64,000 bases of DNA from Phytopythium helicoides (Eukaryota > Oomycota > Peronosporomycetes > Pythiales > Pythiaceae), in NCBI GenBank assembly GCA_024867545.1, contig JANFNE010000005.1, positions 372,001 through 436,000 on the forward strand, in the 5' to 3' direction. A model generated the notes under the pieces. It searched no databases and was not told the DNA's origin. It was given only the letters and a program-made list of their open reading frames with translations. The stretch's first letter is position 1; each line of letters begins with the position of its first letter. The translations under genes and the position numbers were made by a program. This document shows positions 45,611 to 58,210 of the stretch, in pieces.

Positions 45611-46062
45611 CTTCCTTTGCGTCTTTTGCCGCCTGCTTTTGCCTGTTTCTGCTCACTCTCCTCTCCTCCTCTTGCTCGCATTGCTCGCATTGTGCTGGCG
45701 AGATAGCCTCCTTTCCGTGTGTCTGCGTACCTCGCGCCTCGCGGGTGGGTCCGTCATAGTCCTCTCTTGTCGGTTCTCCTCGATTCGACTGGATTGCCGG
45801 GCCTCTTTTCGTTTCGCATTTCGCGTTCCGAGTCCTGTTTTTGCACCAATCGATCTTTCATTTTGGTCGCTATTCTTTCTTGCGTGCAATCGGATGCAGG
45901 TGGTCGAAATTGTCAAAATCGGGTGCGTGTATGCGATTGTGTGATTGTGTGTTTGACGGAGCAAGGCGTGTGTGTCAAAGAATGTGTGAGTGTGTATGTG
46001 TGTTGTGTGTGTGTTGTGGTGTGTCGTCGTTTGTATTTGTGTGTGTGTGGAGTATTCACTGT

Positions 46063-46135
46063 GGTCGTATAGCTCAGTCGGTAGAGCACAGTGCTAATAA
46101 CGCTGCGGTCCAGGGTTCGAGCCCCTGTATGACCA
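46063..46135 (+). tRNA. tRNA-Ile-AAT: tRNA-Ile(AAT), copy 77
   Basis: Identical to copy 1; AGG spacer. Confidence 0.95.
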
Positions 46136-46587
46136 CTTCCTTTGCGTCTTTTGCCGCCTGCTTTTGCCTGTTTCTGCTCACTCTCCTCTCCTCCTCTTGC
46201 TCGCATTGCTCGCATTGTGCTGGCGAGATAGCCTCCTTTCCGTGTGTCTGCGTACCTCGCGCCTCGCGGGTGGGTCCGTCATAGTCCTCTCTTGTCGGTT
46301 CTCCTCGATTCGACTGGATTGCCGGGCCTCTTTTCGTTTCGCATTTCGCGTTCCGAGTCCTGTTTTTGCACCAATCGATCTTTCATTTTGGTCGCTATTC
46401 TTTCTTGCGTGCAATCGGATGCAGGTGGTCGAAATTGTCAAAATCGGGTGCGTGTATGCGATTGTGTGATTGTGTGTTTGACGGAGCAAGGCGTGTGTGT
46501 CAAAGAATGTGTGAGTGTGTATGTGTGTTGTGTGTGTGTTGTGGTGTGTCGTCGTTTGTATTTGTGTGTGTGTGGAGTATTCACTGT

Positions 46588-46660
46588 GGTCGTATAGCTC
46601 AGTCGGTAGAGCACAGTGCTAATAACGCTGCGGTCCAGGGTTCGAGCCCCTGTATGACCA
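46588..46660 (+). tRNA. tRNA-Ile-AAT: tRNA-Ile(AAT), copy 78
   Basis: Identical to copy 1; AGG spacer. Confidence 0.95.
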
Positions 46661-47112
46661 CTTCCTTTGCGTCTTTTGCCGCCTGCTTTTGCCTGTTTCT
46701 GCTCACTCTCCTCTCCTCCTCTTGCTCGCATTGCTCGCATTGTGCTGGCGAGATAGCCTCCTTTCCGTGTGTCTGCGTACCTCGCGCCTCGCGGGTGGGT
46801 CCGTCATAGTCCTCTCTTGTCGGTTCTCCTCGATTCGACTGGATTGCCGGGCCTCTTTTCGTTTCGCATTTCGCGTTCCGAGTCCTGTTTTTGCACCAAT
46901 CGATCTTTCATTTTGGTCGCTATTCTTTCTTGCGTGCAATCGGATGCAGGTGGTCGAAATTGTCAAAATCGGGTGCGTGTATGCGATTGTGTGATTGTGT
47001 GTTTGACGGAGCAAGGCGTGTGTGTCAAAGAATGTGTGAGTGTGTATGTGTGTTGTGTGTGTGTTGTGGTGTGTCGTCGTTTGTATTTGTGTGTGTGTGG
47101 AGTATTCACTGT

Positions 47113-47185
47113 GGTCGTATAGCTCAGTCGGTAGAGCACAGTGCTAATAACGCTGCGGTCCAGGGTTCGAGCCCCTGTATGACCA
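47113..47185 (+). tRNA. tRNA-Ile-AAT: tRNA-Ile(AAT), copy 79
   Basis: Identical to copy 1; AGG spacer. Confidence 0.95.
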
Positions 47186-47637
47186 CTTCCTTTGCGTCTT
47201 TTGCCGCCTGCTTTTGCCTGTTTCTGCTCACTCTCCTCTCCTCCTCTTGCTCGCATTGCTCGCATTGTGCTGGCGAGATAGCCTCCTTTCCGTGTGTCTG
47301 CGTACCTCGCGCCTCGCGGGTGGGTCCGTCATAGTCCTCTCTTGTCGGTTCTCCTCGATTCGACTGGATTGCCGGGCCTCTTTTCGTTTCGCATTTCGCG
47401 TTCCGAGTCCTGTTTTTGCACCAATCGATCTTTCATTTTGGTCGCTATTCTTTCTTGCGTGCAATCGGATGCAGGTGGTCGAAATTGTCAAAATCGGGTG
47501 CGTGTATGCGATTGTGTGATTGTGTGTTTGACGGAGCAAGGCGTGTGTGTCAAAGAATGTGTGAGTGTGTATGTGTGTTGTGTGTGTGTTGTGGTGTGTC
47601 GTCGTTTGTATTTGTGTGTGTGTGGAGTATTCACTGT

Positions 47638-47710
47638 GGTCGTATAGCTCAGTCGGTAGAGCACAGTGCTAATAACGCTGCGGTCCAGGGTTCGAGCCCC
47701 TGTATGACCA
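47638..47710 (+). tRNA. tRNA-Ile-AAT: tRNA-Ile(AAT), copy 80
   Basis: Identical to copy 1; AGG spacer. Confidence 0.95.
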
Positions 47711-48162
47711 CTTCCTTTGCGTCTTTTGCCGCCTGCTTTTGCCTGTTTCTGCTCACTCTCCTCTCCTCCTCTTGCTCGCATTGCTCGCATTGTGCTGGCG
47801 AGATAGCCTCCTTTCCGTGTGTCTGCGTACCTCGCGCCTCGCGGGTGGGTCCGTCATAGTCCTCTCTTGTCGGTTCTCCTCGATTCGACTGGATTGCCGG
47901 GCCTCTTTTCGTTTCGCATTTCGCGTTCCGAGTCCTGTTTTTGCACCAATCGATCTTTCATTTTGGTCGCTATTCTTTCTTGCGTGCAATCGGATGCAGG
48001 TGGTCGAAATTGTCAAAATCGGGTGCGTGTATGCGATTGTGTGATTGTGTGTTTGACGGAGCAAGGCGTGTGTGTCAAAGAATGTGTGAGTGTGTATGTG
48101 TGTTGTGTGTGTGTTGTGGTGTGTCGTCGTTTGTATTTGTGTGTGTGTGGAGTATTCACTGT

Positions 48163-48235
48163 GGTCGTATAGCTCAGTCGGTAGAGCACAGTGCTAATAA
48201 CGCTGCGGTCCAGGGTTCGAGCCCCTGTATGACCA
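48163..48235 (+). tRNA. tRNA-Ile-AAT: tRNA-Ile(AAT), copy 81
   Basis: Identical to copy 1; AGG spacer. Confidence 0.95.
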
Positions 48236-48687
48236 CTTCCTTTGCGTCTTTTGCCGCCTGCTTTTGCCTGTTTCTGCTCACTCTCCTCTCCTCCTCTTGC
48301 TCGCATTGCTCGCATTGTGCTGGCGAGATAGCCTCCTTTCCGTGTGTCTGCGTACCTCGCGCCTCGCGGGTGGGTCCGTCATAGTCCTCTCTTGTCGGTT
48401 CTCCTCGATTCGACTGGATTGCCGGGCCTCTTTTCGTTTCGCATTTCGCGTTCCGAGTCCTGTTTTTGCACCAATCGATCTTTCATTTTGGTCGCTATTC
48501 TTTCTTGCGTGCAATCGGATGCAGGTGGTCGAAATTGTCAAAATCGGGTGCGTGTATGCGATTGTGTGATTGTGTGTTTGACGGAGCAAGGCGTGTGTGT
48601 CAAAGAATGTGTGAGTGTGTATGTGTGTTGTGTGTGTGTTGTGGTGTGTCGTCGTTTGTATTTGTGTGTGTGTGGAGTATTCACTGT

Positions 48688-48760
48688 GGTCGTATAGCTC
48701 AGTCGGTAGAGCACAGTGCTAATAACGCTGCGGTCCAGGGTTCGAGCCCCTGTATGACCA
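48688..48760 (+). tRNA. tRNA-Ile-AAT: tRNA-Ile(AAT), copy 82
   Basis: Identical to copy 1; AGG spacer. Confidence 0.95.
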
Positions 48761-49212
48761 CTTCCTTTGCGTCTTTTGCCGCCTGCTTTTGCCTGTTTCT
48801 GCTCACTCTCCTCTCCTCCTCTTGCTCGCATTGCTCGCATTGTGCTGGCGAGATAGCCTCCTTTCCGTGTGTCTGCGTACCTCGCGCCTCGCGGGTGGGT
48901 CCGTCATAGTCCTCTCTTGTCGGTTCTCCTCGATTCGACTGGATTGCCGGGCCTCTTTTCGTTTCGCATTTCGCGTTCCGAGTCCTGTTTTTGCACCAAT
49001 CGATCTTTCATTTTGGTCGCTATTCTTTCTTGCGTGCAATCGGATGCAGGTGGTCGAAATTGTCAAAATCGGGTGCGTGTATGCGATTGTGTGATTGTGT
49101 GTTTGACGGAGCAAGGCGTGTGTGTCAAAGAATGTGTGAGTGTGTATGTGTGTTGTGTGTGTGTTGTGGTGTGTCGTCGTTTGTATTTGTGTGTGTGTGG
49201 AGTATTCACTGT

Positions 49213-49285
49213 GGTCGTATAGCTCAGTCGGTAGAGCACAGTGCTAATAACGCTGCGGTCCAGGGTTCGAGCCCCTGTATGACCA
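49213..49285 (+). tRNA. tRNA-Ile-AAT: tRNA-Ile(AAT), copy 83
   Basis: Identical to copy 1; AGG spacer. Confidence 0.95.
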
Positions 49286-49737
49286 CTTCCTTTGCGTCTT
49301 TTGCCGCCTGCTTTTGCCTGTTTCTGCTCACTCTCCTCTCCTCCTCTTGCTCGCATTGCTCGCATTGTGCTGGCGAGATAGCCTCCTTTCCGTGTGTCTG
49401 CGTACCTCGCGCCTCGCGGGTGGGTCCGTCATAGTCCTCTCTTGTCGGTTCTCCTCGATTCGACTGGATTGCCGGGCCTCTTTTCGTTTCGCATTTCGCG
49501 TTCCGAGTCCTGTTTTTGCACCAATCGATCTTTCATTTTGGTCGCTATTCTTTCTTGCGTGCAATCGGATGCAGGTGGTCGAAATTGTCAAAATCGGGTG
49601 CGTGTATGCGATTGTGTGATTGTGTGTTTGACGGAGCAAGGCGTGTGTGTCAAAGAATGTGTGAGTGTGTATGTGTGTTGTGTGTGTGTTGTGGTGTGTC
49701 GTCGTTTGTATTTGTGTGTGTGTGGAGTATTCACTGT

Positions 49738-49810
49738 GGTCGTATAGCTCAGTCGGTAGAGCACAGTGCTAATAACGCTGCGGTCCAGGGTTCGAGCCCC
49801 TGTATGACCA
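49738..49810 (+). tRNA. tRNA-Ile-AAT: tRNA-Ile(AAT), copy 84
   Basis: Identical to copy 1; AGG spacer. Confidence 0.95.
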
Positions 49811-50262
49811 CTTCCTTTGCGTCTTTTGCCGCCTGCTTTTGCCTGTTTCTGCTCACTCTCCTCTCCTCCTCTTGCTCGCATTGCTCGCATTGTGCTGGCG
49901 AGATAGCCTCCTTTCCGTGTGTCTGCGTACCTCGCGCCTCGCGGGTGGGTCCGTCATAGTCCTCTCTTGTCGGTTCTCCTCGATTCGACTGGATTGCCGG
50001 GCCTCTTTTCGTTTCGCATTTCGCGTTCCGAGTCCTGTTTTTGCACCAATCGATCTTTCATTTTGGTCGCTATTCTTTCTTGCGTGCAATCGGATGCAGG
50101 TGGTCGAAATTGTCAAAATCGGGTGCGTGTATGCGATTGTGTGATTGTGTGTTTGACGGAGCAAGGCGTGTGTGTCAAAGAATGTGTGAGTGTGTATGTG
50201 TGTTGTGTGTGTGTTGTGGTGTGTCGTCGTTTGTATTTGTGTGTGTGTGGAGTATTCACTGT

Positions 50263-50335
50263 GGTCGTATAGCTCAGTCGGTAGAGCACAGTGCTAATAA
50301 CGCTGCGGTCCAGGGTTCGAGCCCCTGTATGACCA
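50263..50335 (+). tRNA. tRNA-Ile-AAT: tRNA-Ile(AAT), copy 85
   Basis: Identical to copy 1; AGG spacer. Confidence 0.95.
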
Positions 50336-50787
50336 CTTCCTTTGCGTCTTTTGCCGCCTGCTTTTGCCTGTTTCTGCTCACTCTCCTCTCCTCCTCTTGC
50401 TCGCATTGCTCGCATTGTGCTGGCGAGATAGCCTCCTTTCCGTGTGTCTGCGTACCTCGCGCCTCGCGGGTGGGTCCGTCATAGTCCTCTCTTGTCGGTT
50501 CTCCTCGATTCGACTGGATTGCCGGGCCTCTTTTCGTTTCGCATTTCGCGTTCCGAGTCCTGTTTTTGCACCAATCGATCTTTCATTTTGGTCGCTATTC
50601 TTTCTTGCGTGCAATCGGATGCAGGTGGTCGAAATTGTCAAAATCGGGTGCGTGTATGCGATTGTGTGATTGTGTGTTTGACGGAGCAAGGCGTGTGTGT
50701 CAAAGAATGTGTGAGTGTGTATGTGTGTTGTGTGTGTGTTGTGGTGTGTCGTCGTTTGTATTTGTGTGTGTGTGGAGTATTCACTGT

Positions 50788-50860
50788 GGTCGTATAGCTC
50801 AGTCGGTAGAGCACAGTGCTAATAACGCTGCGGTCCAGGGTTCGAGCCCCTGTATGACCA
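50788..50860 (+). tRNA. tRNA-Ile-AAT: tRNA-Ile(AAT), copy 86
   Basis: Identical to copy 1; AGG spacer. Confidence 0.95.
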
Positions 50861-51312
50861 CTTCCTTTGCGTCTTTTGCCGCCTGCTTTTGCCTGTTTCT
50901 GCTCACTCTCCTCTCCTCCTCTTGCTCGCATTGCTCGCATTGTGCTGGCGAGATAGCCTCCTTTCCGTGTGTCTGCGTACCTCGCGCCTCGCGGGTGGGT
51001 CCGTCATAGTCCTCTCTTGTCGGTTCTCCTCGATTCGACTGGATTGCCGGGCCTCTTTTCGTTTCGCATTTCGCGTTCCGAGTCCTGTTTTTGCACCAAT
51101 CGATCTTTCATTTTGGTCGCTATTCTTTCTTGCGTGCAATCGGATGCAGGTGGTCGAAATTGTCAAAATCGGGTGCGTGTATGCGATTGTGTGATTGTGT
51201 GTTTGACGGAGCAAGGCGTGTGTGTCAAAGAATGTGTGAGTGTGTATGTGTGTTGTGTGTGTGTTGTGGTGTGTCGTCGTTTGTATTTGTGTGTGTGTGG
51301 AGTATTCACTGT

Positions 51313-51385
51313 GGTCGTATAGCTCAGTCGGTAGAGCACAGTGCTAATAACGCTGCGGTCCAGGGTTCGAGCCCCTGTATGACCA
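51313..51385 (+). tRNA. tRNA-Ile-AAT: tRNA-Ile(AAT), copy 87
   Basis: Identical to copy 1; AGG spacer. Confidence 0.95.
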
Positions 51386-51837
51386 CTTCCTTTGCGTCTT
51401 TTGCCGCCTGCTTTTGCCTGTTTCTGCTCACTCTCCTCTCCTCCTCTTGCTCGCATTGCTCGCATTGTGCTGGCGAGATAGCCTCCTTTCCGTGTGTCTG
51501 CGTACCTCGCGCCTCGCGGGTGGGTCCGTCATAGTCCTCTCTTGTCGGTTCTCCTCGATTCGACTGGATTGCCGGGCCTCTTTTCGTTTCGCATTTCGCG
51601 TTCCGAGTCCTGTTTTTGCACCAATCGATCTTTCATTTTGGTCGCTATTCTTTCTTGCGTGCAATCGGATGCAGGTGGTCGAAATTGTCAAAATCGGGTG
51701 CGTGTATGCGATTGTGTGATTGTGTGTTTGACGGAGCAAGGCGTGTGTGTCAAAGAATGTGTGAGTGTGTATGTGTGTTGTGTGTGTGTTGTGGTGTGTC
51801 GTCGTTTGTATTTGTGTGTGTGTGGAGTATTCACTGT

Positions 51838-51910
51838 GGTCGTATAGCTCAGTCGGTAGAGCACAGTGCTAATAACGCTGCGGTCCAGGGTTCGAGCCCC
51901 TGTATGACCA
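51838..51910 (+). tRNA. tRNA-Ile-AAT: tRNA-Ile(AAT), copy 88
   Basis: Identical to copy 1; AGG spacer. Confidence 0.95.
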
Positions 51911-52362
51911 CTTCCTTTGCGTCTTTTGCCGCCTGCTTTTGCCTGTTTCTGCTCACTCTCCTCTCCTCCTCTTGCTCGCATTGCTCGCATTGTGCTGGCG
52001 AGATAGCCTCCTTTCCGTGTGTCTGCGTACCTCGCGCCTCGCGGGTGGGTCCGTCATAGTCCTCTCTTGTCGGTTCTCCTCGATTCGACTGGATTGCCGG
52101 GCCTCTTTTCGTTTCGCATTTCGCGTTCCGAGTCCTGTTTTTGCACCAATCGATCTTTCATTTTGGTCGCTATTCTTTCTTGCGTGCAATCGGATGCAGG
52201 TGGTCGAAATTGTCAAAATCGGGTGCGTGTATGCGATTGTGTGATTGTGTGTTTGACGGAGCAAGGCGTGTGTGTCAAAGAATGTGTGAGTGTGTATGTG
52301 TGTTGTGTGTGTGTTGTGGTGTGTCGTCGTTTGTATTTGTGTGTGTGTGGAGTATTCACTGT

Positions 52363-52435
52363 GGTCGTATAGCTCAGTCGGTAGAGCACAGTGCTAATAA
52401 CGCTGCGGTCCAGGGTTCGAGCCCCTGTATGACCA
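52363..52435 (+). tRNA. tRNA-Ile-AAT: tRNA-Ile(AAT), copy 89
   Basis: Identical to copy 1; AGG spacer. Confidence 0.95.
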
Positions 52436-52887
52436 CTTCCTTTGCGTCTTTTGCCGCCTGCTTTTGCCTGTTTCTGCTCACTCTCCTCTCCTCCTCTTGC
52501 TCGCATTGCTCGCATTGTGCTGGCGAGATAGCCTCCTTTCCGTGTGTCTGCGTACCTCGCGCCTCGCGGGTGGGTCCGTCATAGTCCTCTCTTGTCGGTT
52601 CTCCTCGATTCGACTGGATTGCCGGGCCTCTTTTCGTTTCGCATTTCGCGTTCCGAGTCCTGTTTTTGCACCAATCGATCTTTCATTTTGGTCGCTATTC
52701 TTTCTTGCGTGCAATCGGATGCAGGTGGTCGAAATTGTCAAAATCGGGTGCGTGTATGCGATTGTGTGATTGTGTGTTTGACGGAGCAAGGCGTGTGTGT
52801 CAAAGAATGTGTGAGTGTGTATGTGTGTTGTGTGTGTGTTGTGGTGTGTCGTCGTTTGTATTTGTGTGTGTGTGGAGTATTCACTGT

Positions 52888-52960
52888 GGTCGTATAGCTC
52901 AGTCGGTAGAGCACAGTGCTAATAACGCTGCGGTCCAGGGTTCGAGCCCCTGTATGACCA
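52888..52960 (+). tRNA. tRNA-Ile-AAT: tRNA-Ile(AAT), copy 90
   Basis: Identical to copy 1; AGG spacer. Confidence 0.95.
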
Positions 52961-53412
52961 CTTCCTTTGCGTCTTTTGCCGCCTGCTTTTGCCTGTTTCT
53001 GCTCACTCTCCTCTCCTCCTCTTGCTCGCATTGCTCGCATTGTGCTGGCGAGATAGCCTCCTTTCCGTGTGTCTGCGTACCTCGCGCCTCGCGGGTGGGT
53101 CCGTCATAGTCCTCTCTTGTCGGTTCTCCTCGATTCGACTGGATTGCCGGGCCTCTTTTCGTTTCGCATTTCGCGTTCCGAGTCCTGTTTTTGCACCAAT
53201 CGATCTTTCATTTTGGTCGCTATTCTTTCTTGCGTGCAATCGGATGCAGGTGGTCGAAATTGTCAAAATCGGGTGCGTGTATGCGATTGTGTGATTGTGT
53301 GTTTGACGGAGCAAGGCGTGTGTGTCAAAGAATGTGTGAGTGTGTATGTGTGTTGTGTGTGTGTTGTGGTGTGTCGTCGTTTGTATTTGTGTGTGTGTGG
53401 AGTATTCACTGT

Positions 53413-53485
53413 GGTCGTATAGCTCAGTCGGTAGAGCACAGTGCTAATAACGCTGCGGTCCAGGGTTCGAGCCCCTGTATGACCA
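53413..53485 (+). tRNA. tRNA-Ile-AAT: tRNA-Ile(AAT), copy 91
   Basis: Identical to copy 1; AGG spacer. Confidence 0.95.
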
Positions 53486-53937
53486 CTTCCTTTGCGTCTT
53501 TTGCCGCCTGCTTTTGCCTGTTTCTGCTCACTCTCCTCTCCTCCTCTTGCTCGCATTGCTCGCATTGTGCTGGCGAGATAGCCTCCTTTCCGTGTGTCTG
53601 CGTACCTCGCGCCTCGCGGGTGGGTCCGTCATAGTCCTCTCTTGTCGGTTCTCCTCGATTCGACTGGATTGCCGGGCCTCTTTTCGTTTCGCATTTCGCG
53701 TTCCGAGTCCTGTTTTTGCACCAATCGATCTTTCATTTTGGTCGCTATTCTTTCTTGCGTGCAATCGGATGCAGGTGGTCGAAATTGTCAAAATCGGGTG
53801 CGTGTATGCGATTGTGTGATTGTGTGTTTGACGGAGCAAGGCGTGTGTGTCAAAGAATGTGTGAGTGTGTATGTGTGTTGTGTGTGTGTTGTGGTGTGTC
53901 GTCGTTTGTATTTGTGTGTGTGTGGAGTATTCACTGT

Positions 53938-54010
53938 GGTCGTATAGCTCAGTCGGTAGAGCACAGTGCTAATAACGCTGCGGTCCAGGGTTCGAGCCCC
54001 TGTATGACCA
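53938..54010 (+). tRNA. tRNA-Ile-AAT: tRNA-Ile(AAT), copy 92
   Basis: Identical to copy 1; AGG spacer. Confidence 0.95.
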
Positions 54011-54462
54011 CTTCCTTTGCGTCTTTTGCCGCCTGCTTTTGCCTGTTTCTGCTCACTCTCCTCTCCTCCTCTTGCTCGCATTGCTCGCATTGTGCTGGCG
54101 AGATAGCCTCCTTTCCGTGTGTCTGCGTACCTCGCGCCTCGCGGGTGGGTCCGTCATAGTCCTCTCTTGTCGGTTCTCCTCGATTCGACTGGATTGCCGG
54201 GCCTCTTTTCGTTTCGCATTTCGCGTTCCGAGTCCTGTTTTTGCACCAATCGATCTTTCATTTTGGTCGCTATTCTTTCTTGCGTGCAATCGGATGCAGG
54301 TGGTCGAAATTGTCAAAATCGGGTGCGTGTATGCGATTGTGTGATTGTGTGTTTGACGGAGCAAGGCGTGTGTGTCAAAGAATGTGTGAGTGTGTATGTG
54401 TGTTGTGTGTGTGTTGTGGTGTGTCGTCGTTTGTATTTGTGTGTGTGTGGAGTATTCACTGT

Positions 54463-54535
54463 GGTCGTATAGCTCAGTCGGTAGAGCACAGTGCTAATAA
54501 CGCTGCGGTCCAGGGTTCGAGCCCCTGTATGACCA
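54463..54535 (+). tRNA. tRNA-Ile-AAT: tRNA-Ile(AAT), copy 93
   Basis: Identical to copy 1; AGG spacer. Confidence 0.95.
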
Positions 54536-54987
54536 CTTCCTTTGCGTCTTTTGCCGCCTGCTTTTGCCTGTTTCTGCTCACTCTCCTCTCCTCCTCTTGC
54601 TCGCATTGCTCGCATTGTGCTGGCGAGATAGCCTCCTTTCCGTGTGTCTGCGTACCTCGCGCCTCGCGGGTGGGTCCGTCATAGTCCTCTCTTGTCGGTT
54701 CTCCTCGATTCGACTGGATTGCCGGGCCTCTTTTCGTTTCGCATTTCGCGTTCCGAGTCCTGTTTTTGCACCAATCGATCTTTCATTTTGGTCGCTATTC
54801 TTTCTTGCGTGCAATCGGATGCAGGTGGTCGAAATTGTCAAAATCGGGTGCGTGTATGCGATTGTGTGATTGTGTGTTTGACGGAGCAAGGCGTGTGTGT
54901 CAAAGAATGTGTGAGTGTGTATGTGTGTTGTGTGTGTGTTGTGGTGTGTCGTCGTTTGTATTTGTGTGTGTGTGGAGTATTCACTGT

Positions 54988-55060
54988 GGTCGTATAGCTC
55001 AGTCGGTAGAGCACAGTGCTAATAACGCTGCGGTCCAGGGTTCGAGCCCCTGTATGACCA
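54988..55060 (+). tRNA. tRNA-Ile-AAT: tRNA-Ile(AAT), copy 94
   Basis: Identical to copy 1; AGG spacer. Confidence 0.95.
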
Positions 55061-55512
55061 CTTCCTTTGCGTCTTTTGCCGCCTGCTTTTGCCTGTTTCT
55101 GCTCACTCTCCTCTCCTCCTCTTGCTCGCATTGCTCGCATTGTGCTGGCGAGATAGCCTCCTTTCCGTGTGTCTGCGTACCTCGCGCCTCGCGGGTGGGT
55201 CCGTCATAGTCCTCTCTTGTCGGTTCTCCTCGATTCGACTGGATTGCCGGGCCTCTTTTCGTTTCGCATTTCGCGTTCCGAGTCCTGTTTTTGCACCAAT
55301 CGATCTTTCATTTTGGTCGCTATTCTTTCTTGCGTGCAATCGGATGCAGGTGGTCGAAATTGTCAAAATCGGGTGCGTGTATGCGATTGTGTGATTGTGT
55401 GTTTGACGGAGCAAGGCGTGTGTGTCAAAGAATGTGTGAGTGTGTATGTGTGTTGTGTGTGTGTTGTGGTGTGTCGTCGTTTGTATTTGTGTGTGTGTGG
55501 AGTATTCACTGT

Positions 55513-55585
55513 GGTCGTATAGCTCAGTCGGTAGAGCACAGTGCTAATAACGCTGCGGTCCAGGGTTCGAGCCCCTGTATGACCA
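55513..55585 (+). tRNA. tRNA-Ile-AAT: tRNA-Ile(AAT), copy 95
   Basis: Identical to copy 1; AGG spacer. Confidence 0.95.
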
Positions 55586-56037
55586 CTTCCTTTGCGTCTT
55601 TTGCCGCCTGCTTTTGCCTGTTTCTGCTCACTCTCCTCTCCTCCTCTTGCTCGCATTGCTCGCATTGTGCTGGCGAGATAGCCTCCTTTCCGTGTGTCTG
55701 CGTACCTCGCGCCTCGCGGGTGGGTCCGTCATAGTCCTCTCTTGTCGGTTCTCCTCGATTCGACTGGATTGCCGGGCCTCTTTTCGTTTCGCATTTCGCG
55801 TTCCGAGTCCTGTTTTTGCACCAATCGATCTTTCATTTTGGTCGCTATTCTTTCTTGCGTGCAATCGGATGCAGGTGGTCGAAATTGTCAAAATCGGGTG
55901 CGTGTATGCGATTGTGTGATTGTGTGTTTGACGGAGCAAGGCGTGTGTGTCAAAGAATGTGTGAGTGTGTATGTGTGTTGTGTGTGTGTTGTGGTGTGTC
56001 GTCGTTTGTATTTGTGTGTGTGTGGAGTATTCACTGT

Positions 56038-56110
56038 GGTCGTATAGCTCAGTCGGTAGAGCACAGTGCTAATAACGCTGCGGTCCAGGGTTCGAGCCCC
56101 TGTATGACCA
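56038..56110 (+). tRNA. tRNA-Ile-AAT: tRNA-Ile(AAT), copy 96
   Basis: Identical to copy 1; AGG spacer. Confidence 0.95.
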
Positions 56111-56562
56111 CTTCCTTTGCGTCTTTTGCCGCCTGCTTTTGCCTGTTTCTGCTCACTCTCCTCTCCTCCTCTTGCTCGCATTGCTCGCATTGTGCTGGCG
56201 AGATAGCCTCCTTTCCGTGTGTCTGCGTACCTCGCGCCTCGCGGGTGGGTCCGTCATAGTCCTCTCTTGTCGGTTCTCCTCGATTCGACTGGATTGCCGG
56301 GCCTCTTTTCGTTTCGCATTTCGCGTTCCGAGTCCTGTTTTTGCACCAATCGATCTTTCATTTTGGTCGCTATTCTTTCTTGCGTGCAATCGGATGCAGG
56401 TGGTCGAAATTGTCAAAATCGGGTGCGTGTATGCGATTGTGTGATTGTGTGTTTGACGGAGCAAGGCGTGTGTGTCAAAGAATGTGTGAGTGTGTATGTG
56501 TGTTGTGTGTGTGTTGTGGTGTGTCGTCGTTTGTATTTGTGTGTGTGTGGAGTATTCACTGT

Positions 56563-56635
56563 GGTCGTATAGCTCAGTCGGTAGAGCACAGTGCTAATAA
56601 CGCTGCGGTCCAGGGTTCGAGCCCCTGTATGACCA
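56563..56635 (+). tRNA. tRNA-Ile-AAT: tRNA-Ile(AAT), copy 97
   Basis: Identical to copy 1; AGG spacer. Confidence 0.95.
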
Positions 56636-57087
56636 CTTCCTTTGCGTCTTTTGCCGCCTGCTTTTGCCTGTTTCTGCTCACTCTCCTCTCCTCCTCTTGC
56701 TCGCATTGCTCGCATTGTGCTGGCGAGATAGCCTCCTTTCCGTGTGTCTGCGTACCTCGCGCCTCGCGGGTGGGTCCGTCATAGTCCTCTCTTGTCGGTT
56801 CTCCTCGATTCGACTGGATTGCCGGGCCTCTTTTCGTTTCGCATTTCGCGTTCCGAGTCCTGTTTTTGCACCAATCGATCTTTCATTTTGGTCGCTATTC
56901 TTTCTTGCGTGCAATCGGATGCAGGTGGTCGAAATTGTCAAAATCGGGTGCGTGTATGCGATTGTGTGATTGTGTGTTTGACGGAGCAAGGCGTGTGTGT
57001 CAAAGAATGTGTGAGTGTGTATGTGTGTTGTGTGTGTGTTGTGGTGTGTCGTCGTTTGTATTTGTGTGTGTGTGGAGTATTCACTGT

Positions 57088-57160
57088 GGTCGTATAGCTC
57101 AGTCGGTAGAGCACAGTGCTAATAACGCTGCGGTCCAGGGTTCGAGCCCCTGTATGACCA
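57088..57160 (+). tRNA. tRNA-Ile-AAT: tRNA-Ile(AAT), copy 98
   Basis: Identical to copy 1; AGG spacer. Confidence 0.95.
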
Positions 57161-57612
57161 CTTCCTTTGCGTCTTTTGCCGCCTGCTTTTGCCTGTTTCT
57201 GCTCACTCTCCTCTCCTCCTCTTGCTCGCATTGCTCGCATTGTGCTGGCGAGATAGCCTCCTTTCCGTGTGTCTGCGTACCTCGCGCCTCGCGGGTGGGT
57301 CCGTCATAGTCCTCTCTTGTCGGTTCTCCTCGATTCGACTGGATTGCCGGGCCTCTTTTCGTTTCGCATTTCGCGTTCCGAGTCCTGTTTTTGCACCAAT
57401 CGATCTTTCATTTTGGTCGCTATTCTTTCTTGCGTGCAATCGGATGCAGGTGGTCGAAATTGTCAAAATCGGGTGCGTGTATGCGATTGTGTGATTGTGT
57501 GTTTGACGGAGCAAGGCGTGTGTGTCAAAGAATGTGTGAGTGTGTATGTGTGTTGTGTGTGTGTTGTGGTGTGTCGTCGTTTGTATTTGTGTGTGTGTGG
57601 AGTATTCACTGT

Positions 57613-57685
57613 GGTCGTATAGCTCAGTCGGTAGAGCACAGTGCTAATAACGCTGCGGTCCAGGGTTCGAGCCCCTGTATGACCA
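57613..57685 (+). tRNA. tRNA-Ile-AAT: tRNA-Ile(AAT), copy 99
   Basis: Identical to copy 1; AGG spacer. Confidence 0.95.
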
Positions 57686-58137
57686 CTTCCTTTGCGTCTT
57701 TTGCCGCCTGCTTTTGCCTGTTTCTGCTCACTCTCCTCTCCTCCTCTTGCTCGCATTGCTCGCATTGTGCTGGCGAGATAGCCTCCTTTCCGTGTGTCTG
57801 CGTACCTCGCGCCTCGCGGGTGGGTCCGTCATAGTCCTCTCTTGTCGGTTCTCCTCGATTCGACTGGATTGCCGGGCCTCTTTTCGTTTCGCATTTCGCG
57901 TTCCGAGTCCTGTTTTTGCACCAATCGATCTTTCATTTTGGTCGCTATTCTTTCTTGCGTGCAATCGGATGCAGGTGGTCGAAATTGTCAAAATCGGGTG
58001 CGTGTATGCGATTGTGTGATTGTGTGTTTGACGGAGCAAGGCGTGTGTGTCAAAGAATGTGTGAGTGTGTATGTGTGTTGTGTGTGTGTTGTGGTGTGTC
58101 GTCGTTTGTATTTGTGTGTGTGTGGAGTATTCACTGT

Positions 58138-58210
58138 GGTCGTATAGCTCAGTCGGTAGAGCACAGTGCTAATAACGCTGCGGTCCAGGGTTCGAGCCCC
58201 TGTATGACCA
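58138..58210 (+). tRNA. tRNA-Ile-AAT: tRNA-Ile(AAT), copy 100
   Basis: Identical to copy 1; AGG spacer. Confidence 0.95.
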